From assembly GCA_004194705.1 (NCBI GenBank), contig SADC01000886.1:434001-498000 (forward strand): a DNA stretch of 64,000 nt, read 5' to 3'. Position 1 is the first letter of the stretch, and the number at the start of each line of letters is the position of its first letter. The stretch comes from Ditylenchus dipsaci (Eukaryota; Nematoda; Chromadorea; Rhabditida; Anguinidae). Shown here piece by piece: positions 34,766-46,421 of this stretch. The position numbers and the translations under genes are program-made. The notes beneath the pieces are model-generated. The model was not told the origin of the DNA, ran no database searches, and saw nothing but the letters and a program-made list of their open reading frames with translations.

Positions 34766-34920
34766 ATCAAGTTAACTGCCGAAAATAATTAAATGTTTTT
34801 TGTTCTGTAATTGTTTGTTTTATTTTAAACACTGCCATTATTTGTGTGTCTTACTACCAATAATCTCTGGTTAGCCATAATTAAGACTTGATATTTTAAA
34901 TGTTAATTAGTTTTTTTTTC

Positions 34921-34926
34921 AATAAA
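34921..34926 (+). terminator. SPARC poly(A) signal
   Basis: AATAAA about 155 nt after the stop codon, the only canonical hexamer between the stop and the next transposon. Confidence 0.7.
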
Positions 34927-34964
34927 TAAGTCGGAGTATGCAGACATCGCCTAATTTTTCAGTA

Positions 34965-35104
34965 CAGTCAAAGGTTCAATATAGTGACACCCTGGTGTCA
35001 GCTAGTTTGGTTTTGGCTAAAAGAAAATGACTTAAATGACAGTCCACTATAGTAACACCTCAAGACCGGTCACCAGGGCTGTCACTATATTGAGGGTTTG
35101 ACTG
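34965..35104. mobile_element. Pogo-like MITE
   Basis: CAGTCAAAGGTTCAATATAG and mirrored CTATATTGAGGGTTTGACTG, 40 bp after the SPARC poly(A) signal. Confidence 0.8.
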
Positions 35105-35634
35105 TTTTGACCACAAATTAGACCAAAAATTAATGTCTTTTTTCAAATTTTTTGCCCGCTAACTATTTTATAAATCAATGAAACTCTTTTATACTGGAGC
35201 CGACAAAAAAGAGCTTTCAGACAAATTTTGGTCAAAAGTCTCACTTGGACTGTTCTCGCATTATATTTATGAATATTCAAAATTAGGGTTTTCATCCTGT
35301 GTTATATTAACAATTGTTGTTAACAACATATGTTAACCATCATAGTTTTTAGATGCAGTAGTTTTTGGCTCAAATATGAATTGGCTACAGATAGTACTCT
35401 TTTATATATCACTGTCGTCTTTCGAGTCATTCAAAAAATAAAATTACTCAGAAGAGTATGGTGCTTGACCAAATTTTGATAAGTAATGGACTTCTGAGGT
35501 CTGAGTTTCTTTGAACTGCAAAAGGCGTAACAATTTTACTCTATCTACAAAAATTTAAGCACTAACATACGCCAAACCCCGTTTTTTCTTAATTACAAAA
35601 CACTATAGAACACTGTGGAGCAAAAAATTTCGGT
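35105..35634. other. No recognised feature
   Basis: AT-rich spacer between SPARC and the hAT element; a fragment (TACTCTTTT...GAGTCATTC) resembles TTAA MITE cores. Confidence 0.35.
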
Positions 35635-36703
35635 TGCATCACCAGTGATGTCGATAAGTGCATAAAAGTGCATATTCAGTTCAAAAGTGCCCATGCACTT
35701 TTGAATCGCATATGCACATTTAAAACTGCATGTGCACTTTTAAAATTGCATATGCAATTTCGAAAGTGCATGTGCGTTTTCAGAAATGCATACGCAATTT
35801 TGAAAGTGCACATGCACTTTTGATGGTTCACTGTGCAATTTGATGGCTTATTTTTAACCTTCAAATTTTTTAAATCTTCAACAACTTTTTCTGCTTTTCA
35901 ATATGGCTGTAAGTACTTTCACCCGCCAAGTTATTCATTTACCCCGCCAAGTCGTGAAAATGAGTATTTCTCGGTGTTTTTAGGTCGTAAAATTTTTTCT
36001 TTATTTATTATCATTATGTAGCCCTGAATTTCTAGTTTCTGATAAGCTACCAACTGATCCCTTGTTGTTGATTTTTTTTAGAAATACCCATTTTTCTGAA
36101 ACAACTCCTTTTTATATAAAAATGGGTATTTCTCAATTTTTCTTAACGACAAGGGGTCAGTTGATAGCTTATCAGAAACTAGAGATTCACGGCTACATGA
36201 TGATCAAAAGAAAAAAAATTTACGACATAAAAACACCGAGAAATACTTATTTTTACGATTTGGGGGATAAATGAATAATTTGGCGGGTAAAAGAATAATT
36301 TGGCGGGGCAAAACAATTTGAGCCTCTCAATATACAAGACGCATTTCTGATGTTTACTTAAAGAGAGGGGGAAATTCATATACGCATCGCCTATGGTCGA
36401 AGGTTCAAGTCCCTAGGTGCATATCTTATTAATTTATTTTCAAAGTTCGCTCACTTCTAGGGCCAAAAACTATCGAGGATTTGATTGGAATTATTTCCAG
36501 AACTGCTTTAATGTCAGCAAATACCCTAAATTCGGGATTTCATGCAAAATGACATACGTGTGTAGGATGGCATGGAATTGGACATCGCTGAATTTTTTTC
36601 AATGCTAGCTCTAACTTACTATTACTTTTTTCTCTTTCTCAAATAAAAGTCTAGATTCTTGGTCACATTTTAGTACATGAAACTTGTGACCTGTAGAAAA
36701 AAC

Positions 36704-37122
36704 CAGTGTTTCCAAAAAACAGAACACAGGATTAACCACAGAATTTTTAAAAGTGCTCGTAATTGTGTTCTTTGTATGGTATTTTTGCTAATTTTTTGTG
36801 CGTTTTGTTCAGCGTTAAAAGTTGCGGTAGGGGACCATACGCGTTTCGCAAATTTTCCACAAAAACAGCAAAAAAAATTGACTTTTGTCCCGAAAAAGTC
36901 AAAACAGAAAACAGAATTCTGTTTTTGACTTTTTCAAGACAAAAGTCAAATTTTCTTGCTGTTTTAGTGGAAAATTTGCGAAACGCGTATGGTCCCCTAC
37001 CGCAACTTTTAACGCTGAACAAAACGCACAAAAAATTAGCAAAAATACCATACAAAGAACACAATTACGAGCACTTTTAAAAATTCTGTGGTTAATTCTG
37101 TGTTCTGTTTTTGGAAACACTG
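36704..37122. mobile_element. hAT MITE, near-perfect 419-bp palindrome
   Basis: CAGTGTTTCCAAAAAACAG and its mirror, flanked by the perfect 8-bp duplication GAAAAAAC (36696-36703, 37123-37130). Arms of about 205 bp meet at CAGAATTCTG. The related stretch at 20040-20250 lacks the insertion. Confidence 0.95.
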
Positions 37123-37956
37123 GAAAAAACTCAGACAATATCAACCAAACCAGTCAAGTAAAAAGCCCCAAAATGATCGACTCTCGGCAATTCAACAGGT
37201 TTTAGCCTGTAAATTAACTCTCGTAGGTGCTAAACTTTGCTATGATGATCTTGTTGAATAAACAAGAATGTTAGGATTATTTTGACATCAAACATGTGAA
37301 TAAAAAAAGGTAAAAAAAATCAGATGAGCAGCCAGTGGTAGTCAAACCTGCGGACCAGGCGATGCGTATATAAAGTTCCCTCCCCCTTAACACTGGAACG
37401 GCTGATTGTAGCAAATGGTGCGTCATGTGCAGAATTTCAAGACGAACACGATAGTGTAAGAAAAAAGGGTAAAACGGAATTTTGCAGCTAATTTTTGTTT
37501 TAATTTTTTTTCTTAAAATTTCTCAACTTTCTTCGAAGGCAATAAGGTAATAACTTCAAAGGTAATAAGAAAGGTAAATTTCAAAGGTAATAAGGTAATA
37601 ACGTGTGGGAAAAAAGGGTTAAAACAGTGCTGATCAAAAGTGCTGTTCATTAGGGTTTTCGAGTATTACTTTTACTATTGATAATACTTGTTTTTACAGG
37701 GGGACCAGCCAAGCGAGTACCGGAATTCTTAAGTTAATATTAGAAACGCGTCTTGTATATTGAAAAGCAGAAAAAGTTGATGAAAATTTAAAAAAATTCG
37801 AAGGTTAACAATAAGCCATCAAATTGCATAGTGAACCATCAAAAATGCATGTGCACTTTCGAAATTGCATATGCAATTTTAAAAGTGCACATGCACTTTT
37901 AAATGTGCATCTGCAATTCAAAAGTGCATGGGCACTTTTGAAAGTGCACATGCATT

Positions 37957-37962
37957 TTTATT
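37957..37962 (-). terminator. Poly(A) hexamer for CPT2 inside a transposon end
   Basis: AATAAA on the minus strand, about 23 nt beyond the CPT2 stop, contributed by the right terminal repeat of the hAT element. It is the first canonical hexamer the transcript would meet. Confidence 0.5.
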
Positions 37963-37984
37963 CACTTATTGACGTCACTGTGAA

Positions 37985-40900
37985 TCACTTGGTCTCCAGC
38001 ACATTTTTAATAACGTCGAGACTGTTGGCTAGAGATTCACAGAACTTGTTGGCATCTCGTTTGCTCTAAAAACAATATTAAAAAAATGAGATGACAAAGT
38101 GTGATTTTTAGAGGTTTCAACAATTCCTCTCCTCCAAAAGGGCACCTTTCTTTTAAATACTCAGAATGTATATTTACTTTGTATGAAGACACAACGGCGC
38201 CCAGCTTAGACCCGACCACGTTGTATCCGATTCCGAAGCCATCTGGCACCACAGGTCCAAAACCACCAAAGACAATAGTATCTGTGGAGAGTGTGGAAGT
38301 AGACAGCACAAAATTATTCATTTTCTCGTAGGTTTTGTCTTGAAGAAATGTTGGCAGTGGTCTGTTAAGTCGTTTAGCAGTAATTTTTAGACCAAGCAAG
38401 TGACGATCAAAACCCTGACCTAAAATTATGTGCGATATGAAGATATTATAAAAAGAAGTATAAAAATAATACCCATGGCTCCTTCCTTGACCAGTTGAGA
38501 ATGAACATCTGAGCATTTTTTGAAAAGCTCGTACAAATTAGCCTTAGTTTTTTGAGATTCTTTGGTTTCCATTGCTAGCACAGCCTCTCGAGTTGCTATA
38601 GTTGCTGAACGAACACACTCAGTCCTGCCTTTGAAAAAAGCTGCGGTGCTGCATGATTCATACGTAGGCACGAATTCCTAAAAAGTCATTTATTATGCAG
38701 GATGTAACAGTATTTTGACAGCTTTAAAATTTCTAAAATTTTCTGTCATTATACGATAATTGAATTCTATAAATGCAGATCGACTTAGTTGAATCACTTT
38801 GATATACAGTCGACTTAAAAAAATACTTGCCCTAGCGACTGGCCGAAAACGATCGTTGAAATTGAGCTGAACGTTATTAGAAAAGTTATTTTTTCATAAT
38901 TAGCATATTTAAGGACTTGATCAGGTAATCCTCTAAAAATATCGACTTTAATCTTAAAAACGGTATTTTGGATTGACCCTTCTTCATGCACTTAAGACCC
39001 TTGTCTGTGCATTGCTTTTAGACAGGCACGGTGAAAATTCAATCATTTTTTTAGAATTTTAATAGAGTCTCATGAAAAAATTTCTGATCATTTTTAAAGT
39101 AGCCAAAAAATTCTTATTACACCGGGTCTTTGTGGATAACTTATTGTTGAAAGATAGTCTTTGCCTTGTAAGTTCCATAAAAAGCCATTTGGATAGCCAA
39201 TTGCATCATAGAGTCAGGAGAAAGCTTGTAGCTAAATAAATTTATTTGCGTTTCTAAAAATTTGTGATTTAGGTCCTAAAAAATTACCCTTTAATAGTAT
39301 CTCGGTTCATTTTTGTATATTCCATGGTCCCAAATTGAAGATCCTTGCACTGTTCTAGGTGTCTTTGCTGAGCATCTTGAATGTTTTGTCGAATGCTGTC
39401 GCTGAGGCTCCAGTCTTAAAAAAAAGTGTTGAAAAATTCATATTTCAGTTTTAAGATACTTTGCAAAAATGGTAAAAAATCAGAAAAGAACTGAGCAAAT
39501 CAATCAAAAAGTCACCCAGTTTTTGAAGGTATTCCTCCACTTTAAGACTTTCACCGGGTGTCTGATCAGGAGTAACAAACCGATTTTGAATACTGTCTTT
39601 TAATGTCTCCTACAATATCAACAAATTTGAACTGAACTGGAACATATGTTTTATTCTATACCTCCATAAGCCTAAGCACAGCCACACCATCACCCAAGAG
39701 TGCTCGAAGTTGATAGTAGCCTGACCGTTCTTGTCCATTATCACTTGGAAGCATTTGTCAAACCACCGATTACTGCCGTCATCACCACACAACAAAGAGC
39801 CGACCAATCGAATAGGATCTTTCGAATCTAGATCGTCTAAGCATAGCAGAAACAGGGCATCATCAATCTGGCGAAGAGAAATTGCATTTTCGTCACCACT
39901 AGCCATCAGTTCTTGTCGTACATGAGCCCTAAAAGTTTTGATATTTGCAATTTCTTTTTTAAAATTGGTAAAGAAAAAACCAAGTATCTCTGTCTAAAGT
40001 AGTCAAAGATCCGACTGATTCATTGCCTTTGGCTGGTGCATCAGAAGAAGATAATATTTAGCGAGACATCCATGAACAACTTCGGGCCGATGAAGTTTTC
40101 CTGAAATATTTTTTATGACCAACTAATTTTTATCCTAAATCTTTTAATAATGAGCTTTTTGTGAAAATAGTGAAAGAACATAGATTCAGATGTAACCAAT
40201 TTTATATCGTTTTAATGAAACTAGAGCAAGACAAATCTCCTATATAGTATTAGAGCTGTTTTGTTTGTTTGTTCACTTTTGATGTTTTTGATTTTTTTGG
40301 AGTGTTTTTGTTTGGTTTTTTGGTCAATTTTTTTTAAATTGAAGCTTGAAATCTCAAGAGTCGAATGGTAGTTTTAGATTTTGTTTTGAAAATTTTTTCG
40401 GTTTCAATTTTTGGGTTTTACTGAGCAAATTGGTGATTTTTTGCTTAAAGAGTCAAAATCTCGGAGCTAAGTGGGTCAGACGGAGCGCTTGCAAATATTT
40501 TCGTGTAGCGCAGAATCTCAGCTTCATTTAAAAAAAAAATTGGCGAGAAATGACGACTTTAAAGTGGGGATGTGTCAAAGAGTATGGAGGTGGTCATTTA
40601 GAGGGAATTGGAATTTGGGTTTTCTTTGGCCCTTTGAATTTTTCTTTTTTGTCTCGCGAGGAAAGTTGTTTATATACGAGTTTACTAGCTGCTTTTTGTT
40701 TGTTTTGTATTTTTTCGTTTGTATTTATTTTTTTGTTTGTGTTTTTTTGTCTATTAGCAAGTGGGTGGGTGAGAGTGTACCAGGACAGTGGATAAACGAG
40801 TCAGATGTAGTAGGTTTATCGAGAGAGTTAATAGGGGAATCTATTCACAGGTAAGTAAGGATAGGAGAGTGAGGTGAGTGGGTAGGGTACCTGGGGAGTG

Positions 40901-43900
40901 TGTAGGGGTACCTGGAGAGTGGGTAGGAGTAACCGGAAACTATGAAGAGGTAACATTGGCTAATCCTCCATCGGTGAAGAAGGCCCGTCGTTCAGATTTT
41001 TTCTGAAAATTGTCTCCAATGAAATGTTTTGAAATGTCATGCCTGTGGTGTCGTTGTTACTGTCAAATAAAAGTGTCCAAAAATGGTGTAGTTCCATTTG
41101 TGTTGATCGTGTGCCGAGCGAAATTACTTTGTGTTTTTCTTTTTGTGTTGGTTTTATGATTGAGATTAGTTTTGAATTGCGTTGTATACAAAAAAAGTAT
41201 TTTTTATATCCGGTTCATCAAGCAGCGTGGCCGCGAGCGTTAGGGCCCGGCGCAGCCGGGCCCAACGCGAGCTAGTATGTTAATATTTGTATCAAAAATT
41301 AGTTCTGAAATAAAATTTTGCTAGCAAACTTTCAGGTATTTTTGTTTAAAAGTTATTTATTTCAAACTTATAGAGCTAAGACATTTTACCAAAATGATTG
41401 GAATGACTTTGTCACAAAGAATGTAAACTTAACTTACACGGGAAAGGCACGACCCGGGTGTGGCCTATTAAAAAACGTTATATACCAAAATGTAGCGCTA
41501 ATTGAGCTAGTTAAGGAACCGTTCGCAGAATCTGCTATGGATCAATCTACGCTGAGAAATAATCTTTTAAAATTACAAAAAATTGTGTTGACATATAAGT
41601 CAAGAACAACCCTTTTCAAACATGTGAGTTGGTGGCCGAGTGGATGAGTGGTGCGGCGCCGAACCTATTTCTTTTTTTTCGGGAAAGGTTCGACTCCAGT
41701 CGCGTGCACGTCTTTTTTATTTTCGGTTTTTTTAAAGCTTCACTTTCCTACACAAAATGACACGGGGAGAACAATAAAAATATTTTTAACGTCGTCGGAT
41801 TTGTAATACACATTGTGAACGGTATATATTTCATTTACGAACAACGAACAATTAATGACAATGATTATACCGTATATATATAATATATTTAATTTTAAAA
41901 AGATTATTTCTCAGCGTAGATTGATCCATAGCAGATTCTGCGAACGGTTCCTTAACTAGCTCAATTAGGGCTACATTTTGGTATATAACGTTTTTTAATA
42001 GGCCACACCCGGGTCGTGCCTTTCCCGTGTTAATTTTTTTTCTACCTATTACAGTTTGCTTTTTATGAACTTATGCATCAAAGCTATATTGGTTTTCTCT
42101 TTTTTCACTTTTTTTTAAATCTAAAACAATCTAAGCCACAAACAATATTTTCACGCCGAAATTTGCTTTAAAAACAATCTTTTTACGAAAAGCATAAACA
42201 AATTCTCATTTGAAATTGCATATTTTAATAGGACGACTAAAAGTTTTATTTTGTAAAATAACAAACCGTCAGAATCAAAAAGATCAACAGTATAGAAGTT
42301 TCCATTGCGCGCCACCAAAAAGTGGCGAGAATCTCGATTCAAATGTAAACGGTCTTTGCCCTTCTGTGGAATTCGATTGCCACCAAAAAGAGATGGATAT
42401 TGACTCATATCTAGTGGAAAGGCTTTGAATGCGACTGCTCCGAACCAGCTCACATTGCTTGGCAAAATTCTAAATATTAAACAATAAGGAGATTTTTTAA
42501 AATTTTTCAGGAGAAAACCTGCAAACTCTTCTAAACATTGCAGTATCTGACTTCTTTGGATTCAAGTGAAACACCTTAGAAAAACACACTTTGAAAAATT
42601 ATTTATTTTAAAAATAGTTACCTCAGGAGCAAGGCACTCAGCATCAAGTGATTTTTTAAATCGACCCATAGCGAGCACAAAGTTCGTGGCACGAACTAAC
42701 TAAAACTAACAGATGCTCTGCATGTGAAAATTATTGTGAAATATTTCAGAATTAGATCAAAAATTGTAGTCAACCATTTTTACGAAGTTGGCCTAATTAA
42801 TCAAACGAAATAGAAGACAATACGAAAAAATCACGTGTTTCAGTTTTTGTGGTTGTTATGCTTTTCGCTGTTAGCACTCTAGAATTTAGGCTTGAGTATA
42901 CAATCCTACTGACCTACTGTGTAAATAATAAGCTCTGGTAGCATGCTCATTCATTCATGAGTCACTTTCGAGTGATTTGTGTCTAAGGTACGTATGTGTG
43001 CGCATCTCAACTCTGTGCTGCCCCTGCGTTTCGAAATTTTTTTCTCAGAATTAAAAAACAGGCGGCTTTCTTATGAAATCGGGGTCGAGAAACACAAATA
43101 TGAGGTAAGCTCCTCCATGGTGGATCAGTGGCGTAGCCAGGGGGAGAAGGGCTGGGGGTACGTGCCAACACCCCCCCCCAGTCAGATTTTTTTCCTTATT
43201 GGTGCCCCCCGTCAGGATGGAAAAATCTAAATTTTGCGGTTGCGCCTACCGGCGCCGCCGCAAAATTTAGATTTCTTCCCTTATTGGTGCCAAATTTTTG
43301 GTGACACACCCACCCCCCCCCCCCCACAGCCCCTTAAAATTCAAAAACATAATCACTTTTGAATTTTTGCGCCAAATTGAAAAAATTTGAAAATTGACTG
43401 AAATGTTGAAGCTTGTAATCCATGTAACCTGAGGTTTGTTGCTGACTTCATTTTTACTTATATCGCATTAGCTTATTTGCAAACGGTTCTTCACATCAAG
43501 AGCATTAAAAATAGCCATTACTCGCCCCGAAAACACGCAAATTTTTGAGATGACAATAGTTTTTTTGGAATATATGCCAAAAAAGTTCATCTGGTTTTGC
43601 AACTGTTAGGAATTCTAAATTACATCAGTGTGGTACCAGAAAGCACACGGCACACGGCACCGCATCGGTGCCGTGAGCTGGTGCTGATGCCGAAAATTTT
43701 CGGGGCCGGTGCCGTGAGCTGGTGCGGGTGCCATAATTCTAAGATTTACAACACTGGTTTAACCAGAGCTCTATAAATATTTTAGTTAATAAATAGTGAT
43801 TTTTTCTTCAAACTAGAGTAAGATTTGGTTAGTTTTTTGTGTACCGGTCGGTTGAACATAACCGGTCTTTGTCAACCTCTTTTTCCATCTTTGTTTTCTA

Positions 43901-44443
43901 CAAAAATTTCCGATCGGTTAAACCAACCAGACCCGGTTTTCAGTTTAAAAATTGTTTGTCGTTCGTTTCAAGTGCTTTTTTCACTGAAAACAAACCTGAT
44001 TATTAAAAGCAGGATCTGGATCAGGGGCAAACATCATAAATGGGTTGTAATTGACTGGGACAGGCACACGCGATTCCAAATACAAATCGAACCATGGCTT
44101 TGAAATATAAGACGTGTGCTTATTTTGCTTATCATATGCCAGAAGTTCTTTGTGCAGCTCTAAATAGCAAAAACAACCAAATCGCCATACAAGTGAGGAT
44201 AAACTACTAACCCAGTCCTTCACCATTTAAAAACTCCTTGACCACCTTCTCAGACTCTTTGAACTCAGTTTCTGAAACCACTGCCTGGACAGCATTCAAA
44301 TAGCGACGACAAGAGTCTTCTAGCTTTGGAATAGGCAATCTTCTTAAAGACTTTTGAAAGTGATACGTCGGAATTTCACTTTTTTGCAGGAACTGATATT
44401 TTCAGAATCATAATTTACTGGCTTAGTGCTTTGAAAACGTCGC
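37985..44443 (-). CDS. CPT2: Carnitine O-palmitoyltransferase 2, 5'-partial
   Basis: Inner-membrane enzyme that turns long-chain acylcarnitine plus CoA back into acyl-CoA for beta-oxidation. Exons (minus): 44443-44212, 44159-43996, 42699-42622, 42574-42519, 42469-42267, 40100-39981, 39928-39662, 39609-39516, 39414-39288, 39231-39165, 38677-38473, 38419-38178, 38065-37985: 645 residues, so only the start of the presequence is missing (human about 658). Seen: [54 protein letters not shown], the catalytic-His block FEHSWGDG (G run short by one base), [20 protein letters not shown], the LSTSTL carnitine-site motif and [17 protein letters not shown]. Single missing bases are inferred at 44399-44402, 40051-40060 and 39693-39695. 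One GC-AG intron follows 39165. The stop lies in a transposon's target duplication. Confidence 0.96.
40101..41434. other. CPT2 intron, non-coding
   Basis: Part of the 2.2-kb intron 42266-40101. Holds GGGTAGGGTACCTGG-like short tandem phrases (40860-40935; similar at 20580-20660) and a GC-rich inverted pair GGGCCCGGC/GCCGGGCCC at about 41240-41260. No exon seen. Confidence 0.4.
41435..42030. mobile_element. Foldback element with tRNA-like core in CPT2 intron
   Basis: Left arm 41435-41580 (TAACTTACACGGGAAAGGCACG, GTTATATACCAAAATGTAGC) is mirrored at 41905-42030. In the spacer, TGGCCGAGTGG (about 41632) and GGTTCGACTCC (about 41688) make an A/B-box pair resembling Leu/Ser tRNA. Confidence 0.75.
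42930..43125. mobile_element. Fragment of multi-hairpin palindrome
   Basis: Reverse copy of the multi-hairpin right half (TCACTTTCGAGTGATTTGTG, GTCTAAGGTACGTATG) fused to the outer arm seen at 23980-24060 (GAAATCGGGGTCGAGAAACAC). Lies in the CPT2 intron 43995-42700. Confidence 0.7.
43126..43330. mobile_element. hAT-like MITE, CAGTGGCGTAGCCAGG end
   Basis: CAGTGGCGTAGCCAGGGGG at left. Inside, an inverted pair (AAATCTAAATTTTGCGG / CCGCAAAATTTAGATTT) and the phrase CTTATTGGTGCC twice. It ends in a C-tract; the right terminus is unclear. Confidence 0.5.
43635..43758. mobile_element. hAT MITE of GGCACC motifs, reverse copy
   Basis: Right end AATTCTAAGATTTACAACACTG mirrors the left end of 1193-1272; body of GCCGTGAGCTGGTGC repeats. 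No clean target duplication. Confidence 0.6.
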
Positions 44444-46421
44444 CTGAAATTTATGTTAATTATTAGGGCGGATTTCGGTACTTATAAGTTGTCAAAAGCC
44501 ATTTTTGCCTTGTTATTTTTCATAATTTTGTAGGCTTACGCGTAAGTTGATCCTGATTCCAAAAAGGGAGGATTCAGACTCTTACTTTTACTTTTGCCGT
44601 CCCCACTCCTAAATTTCTTCGGCCTCCTTGTTAGTTCTTTGGCTCGTACAATAGGCCAGCGTGCGTTATGATGGACTCTAATATGTTTGAATCCCTCTTA
44701 ATGTATCTTGTACCTTAGCACAATCGGATGAACAACAAGGGAACCGAGGCAAATGACAGGAGGAAAGAGGAGGAGCAACAGCAGAACTACCTAAGTAACT
44801 TCAAACCCTAAAAGGGTTCCGCGAAAAGCCGTGTTTTCGACATTGTACAGCTAAGAGGGGACTAGCAATGCTTCTCATGTTGTATTGTTGTTCTTTTGCC
44901 AATAAAAAATAGTTGACGAAAAAATTACTAGTCCAAATTTTTCTTTTGGAAGAGACTCTTACCCGTTAATTATTAAATCTAGTTGAAACATGGACGTAAA
45001 AGTTACCAGATCAAGTAAGTATCCGGCCGAAAAGTAGATCGCTGAAATAAAAGAAGCTCCTTTTTCATGGCTTTACCCAGGTGAATGAAAATCTAAAAAA
45101 ATATTTTGATAATTTTCGAACATAATTTTTTTTTTCGATAACTAAAGTCAAAAATAAAAATGTGCCATCTAAAAACTTTGATAAGATAATAATCTAAACT
45201 ATAAACTCCAAAGTTTAAAGACAAACTCTGAACATAAATGCCACTCTGCAAAATTATTTTTGAATTCCCAAATATTTTTGTTAGCAGAACTGTTTTAAAT
45301 TGATTTCCCGGGAAAGTCATCGCCTACACAAACTTTGTACCTTATTAATATTTTCGTGCAGACAGTATTATGTCTGTTTTTTAACTGCTGGAGCACAGTC
45401 TCAGGTTTCAAGGAAAACCACAGAAAGTACACCTTTTGGCAACCTTTATAATTTCCTTGTGTGGACTTTGGAATTTATTATATGTAGGTAGACTAAATAC
45501 GTGGTTCGACTATTTTTAGACGTTTGAGCTAATGAAATTTACAAAAATGCTTTTTCGGAATGTGAATTTCTTTAACGTTATCTGACACAAAAATTAGCTT
45601 TTTCTTTTGCATTATACAGTGTTTAGGACACTCGAGCTGAGCAAAAAGAGCCTTTAAATGCATTTATAATCAAAAGTCCTGCTTCTATTCACGTTGCAAG
45701 CAAGTTTTTTACCTTCCAAGTCTAGAGCTTACCGCCTGTGGTTGAGATGCGCATACCCACATACCTTAGACACCAATCACTCGAAAGTGACTCTGGATGC
45801 ATGAAAAAAGCATGCATACCAGAGCTTATTTATGCGGTAGGCCCCAGCTAACAAACTATGTCCAAATTTAATCTTTTTAGTTTTTTATTGCTTGGTCATT
45901 GCCTGAGGTGCTAAGTCATAAACTTCGCACCTCAGGCAGTGACTGCAATATTAACGGTCTATTTTTGGTCAAAAATTGCTGATCATTACTTTTTCTGCAA
46001 ATGTCGTTCAGAGCTCTGAAAAGACGTTTTTGTACATTTTAGAAGTCAAAACATCTAACAAGTGGTCTAAACCAGATTTCGGTATATACGTTAATGGATC
46101 GTAACTTTTGTCGCACCCTATTTTTTGGGCTCTTTTGAATTCGTGGTTTTCTACACCACATTTTTAATAAATATTTTAAACAGCAATGACAGTTTTGTAG
46201 AGCATGAAATTTCCTACAAAACTGTCCATTTAGATTTTTATTTTCATATGAAAATCATTTCTGTAGAAGGCATTTTCGTAAAAAATCTGGATAATTTTGA
46301 CCGGACCGTAACTTTTGTCCGCAACTGTATAAGAATCTGTATAAGAAGCTTTAGCCACTATGCCATTATTCTTGTACAAAATTATTTTTCGCCAGTGACT
46401 AACTTTTTAAACTTCAGCACC
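44444..46421. other. CPT2-SLC25A20 intergenic region
   Basis: Should hold the CPT2 first exon and both promoters; none could be fixed. Known contents: the right half of a multi-hairpin copy (45640-45850), a hairpin GCCTGAGGTGC/GCACCTCAGGC at 45895-45945, and a foldback GACAGTTTTGTAG/CTACAAAACTGTC at 46188-46230. The phrase CGTAACTTTTGTC occurs twice (46101, 46308), 85-320 bp before the carrier start codon. Confidence 0.45.

Larger units (their letters stand above)
35643..37980. mobile_element. 2.3-kb non-autonomous hAT element at the CPT2 stop codon
   Basis: Ends CAGTGATGTCGATAAGTG and, inverted, CAGTGACGTCAATAAGTG; flanks TGCATCAC (35635-35642) and TGAATCAC (37981-37988) differ at one base. 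Subterminal arrays of GTGCATATGCAATTTT-type motifs occupy 35660-35830 and 37830-37970. A nested palindrome spans 35912-36305, a hAT MITE 36704-37122, and B-box-like AGGTTCAAGTCCC lies at 36400. No transposase is present. Confidence 0.85.

Noticed and set aside
44417..44443. 26-bp intron inside the first seen CPT2 exon (44417-44392)
   Set aside because: Too short to splice; a single missing A in the run at 44399-44402 explains the frame change.
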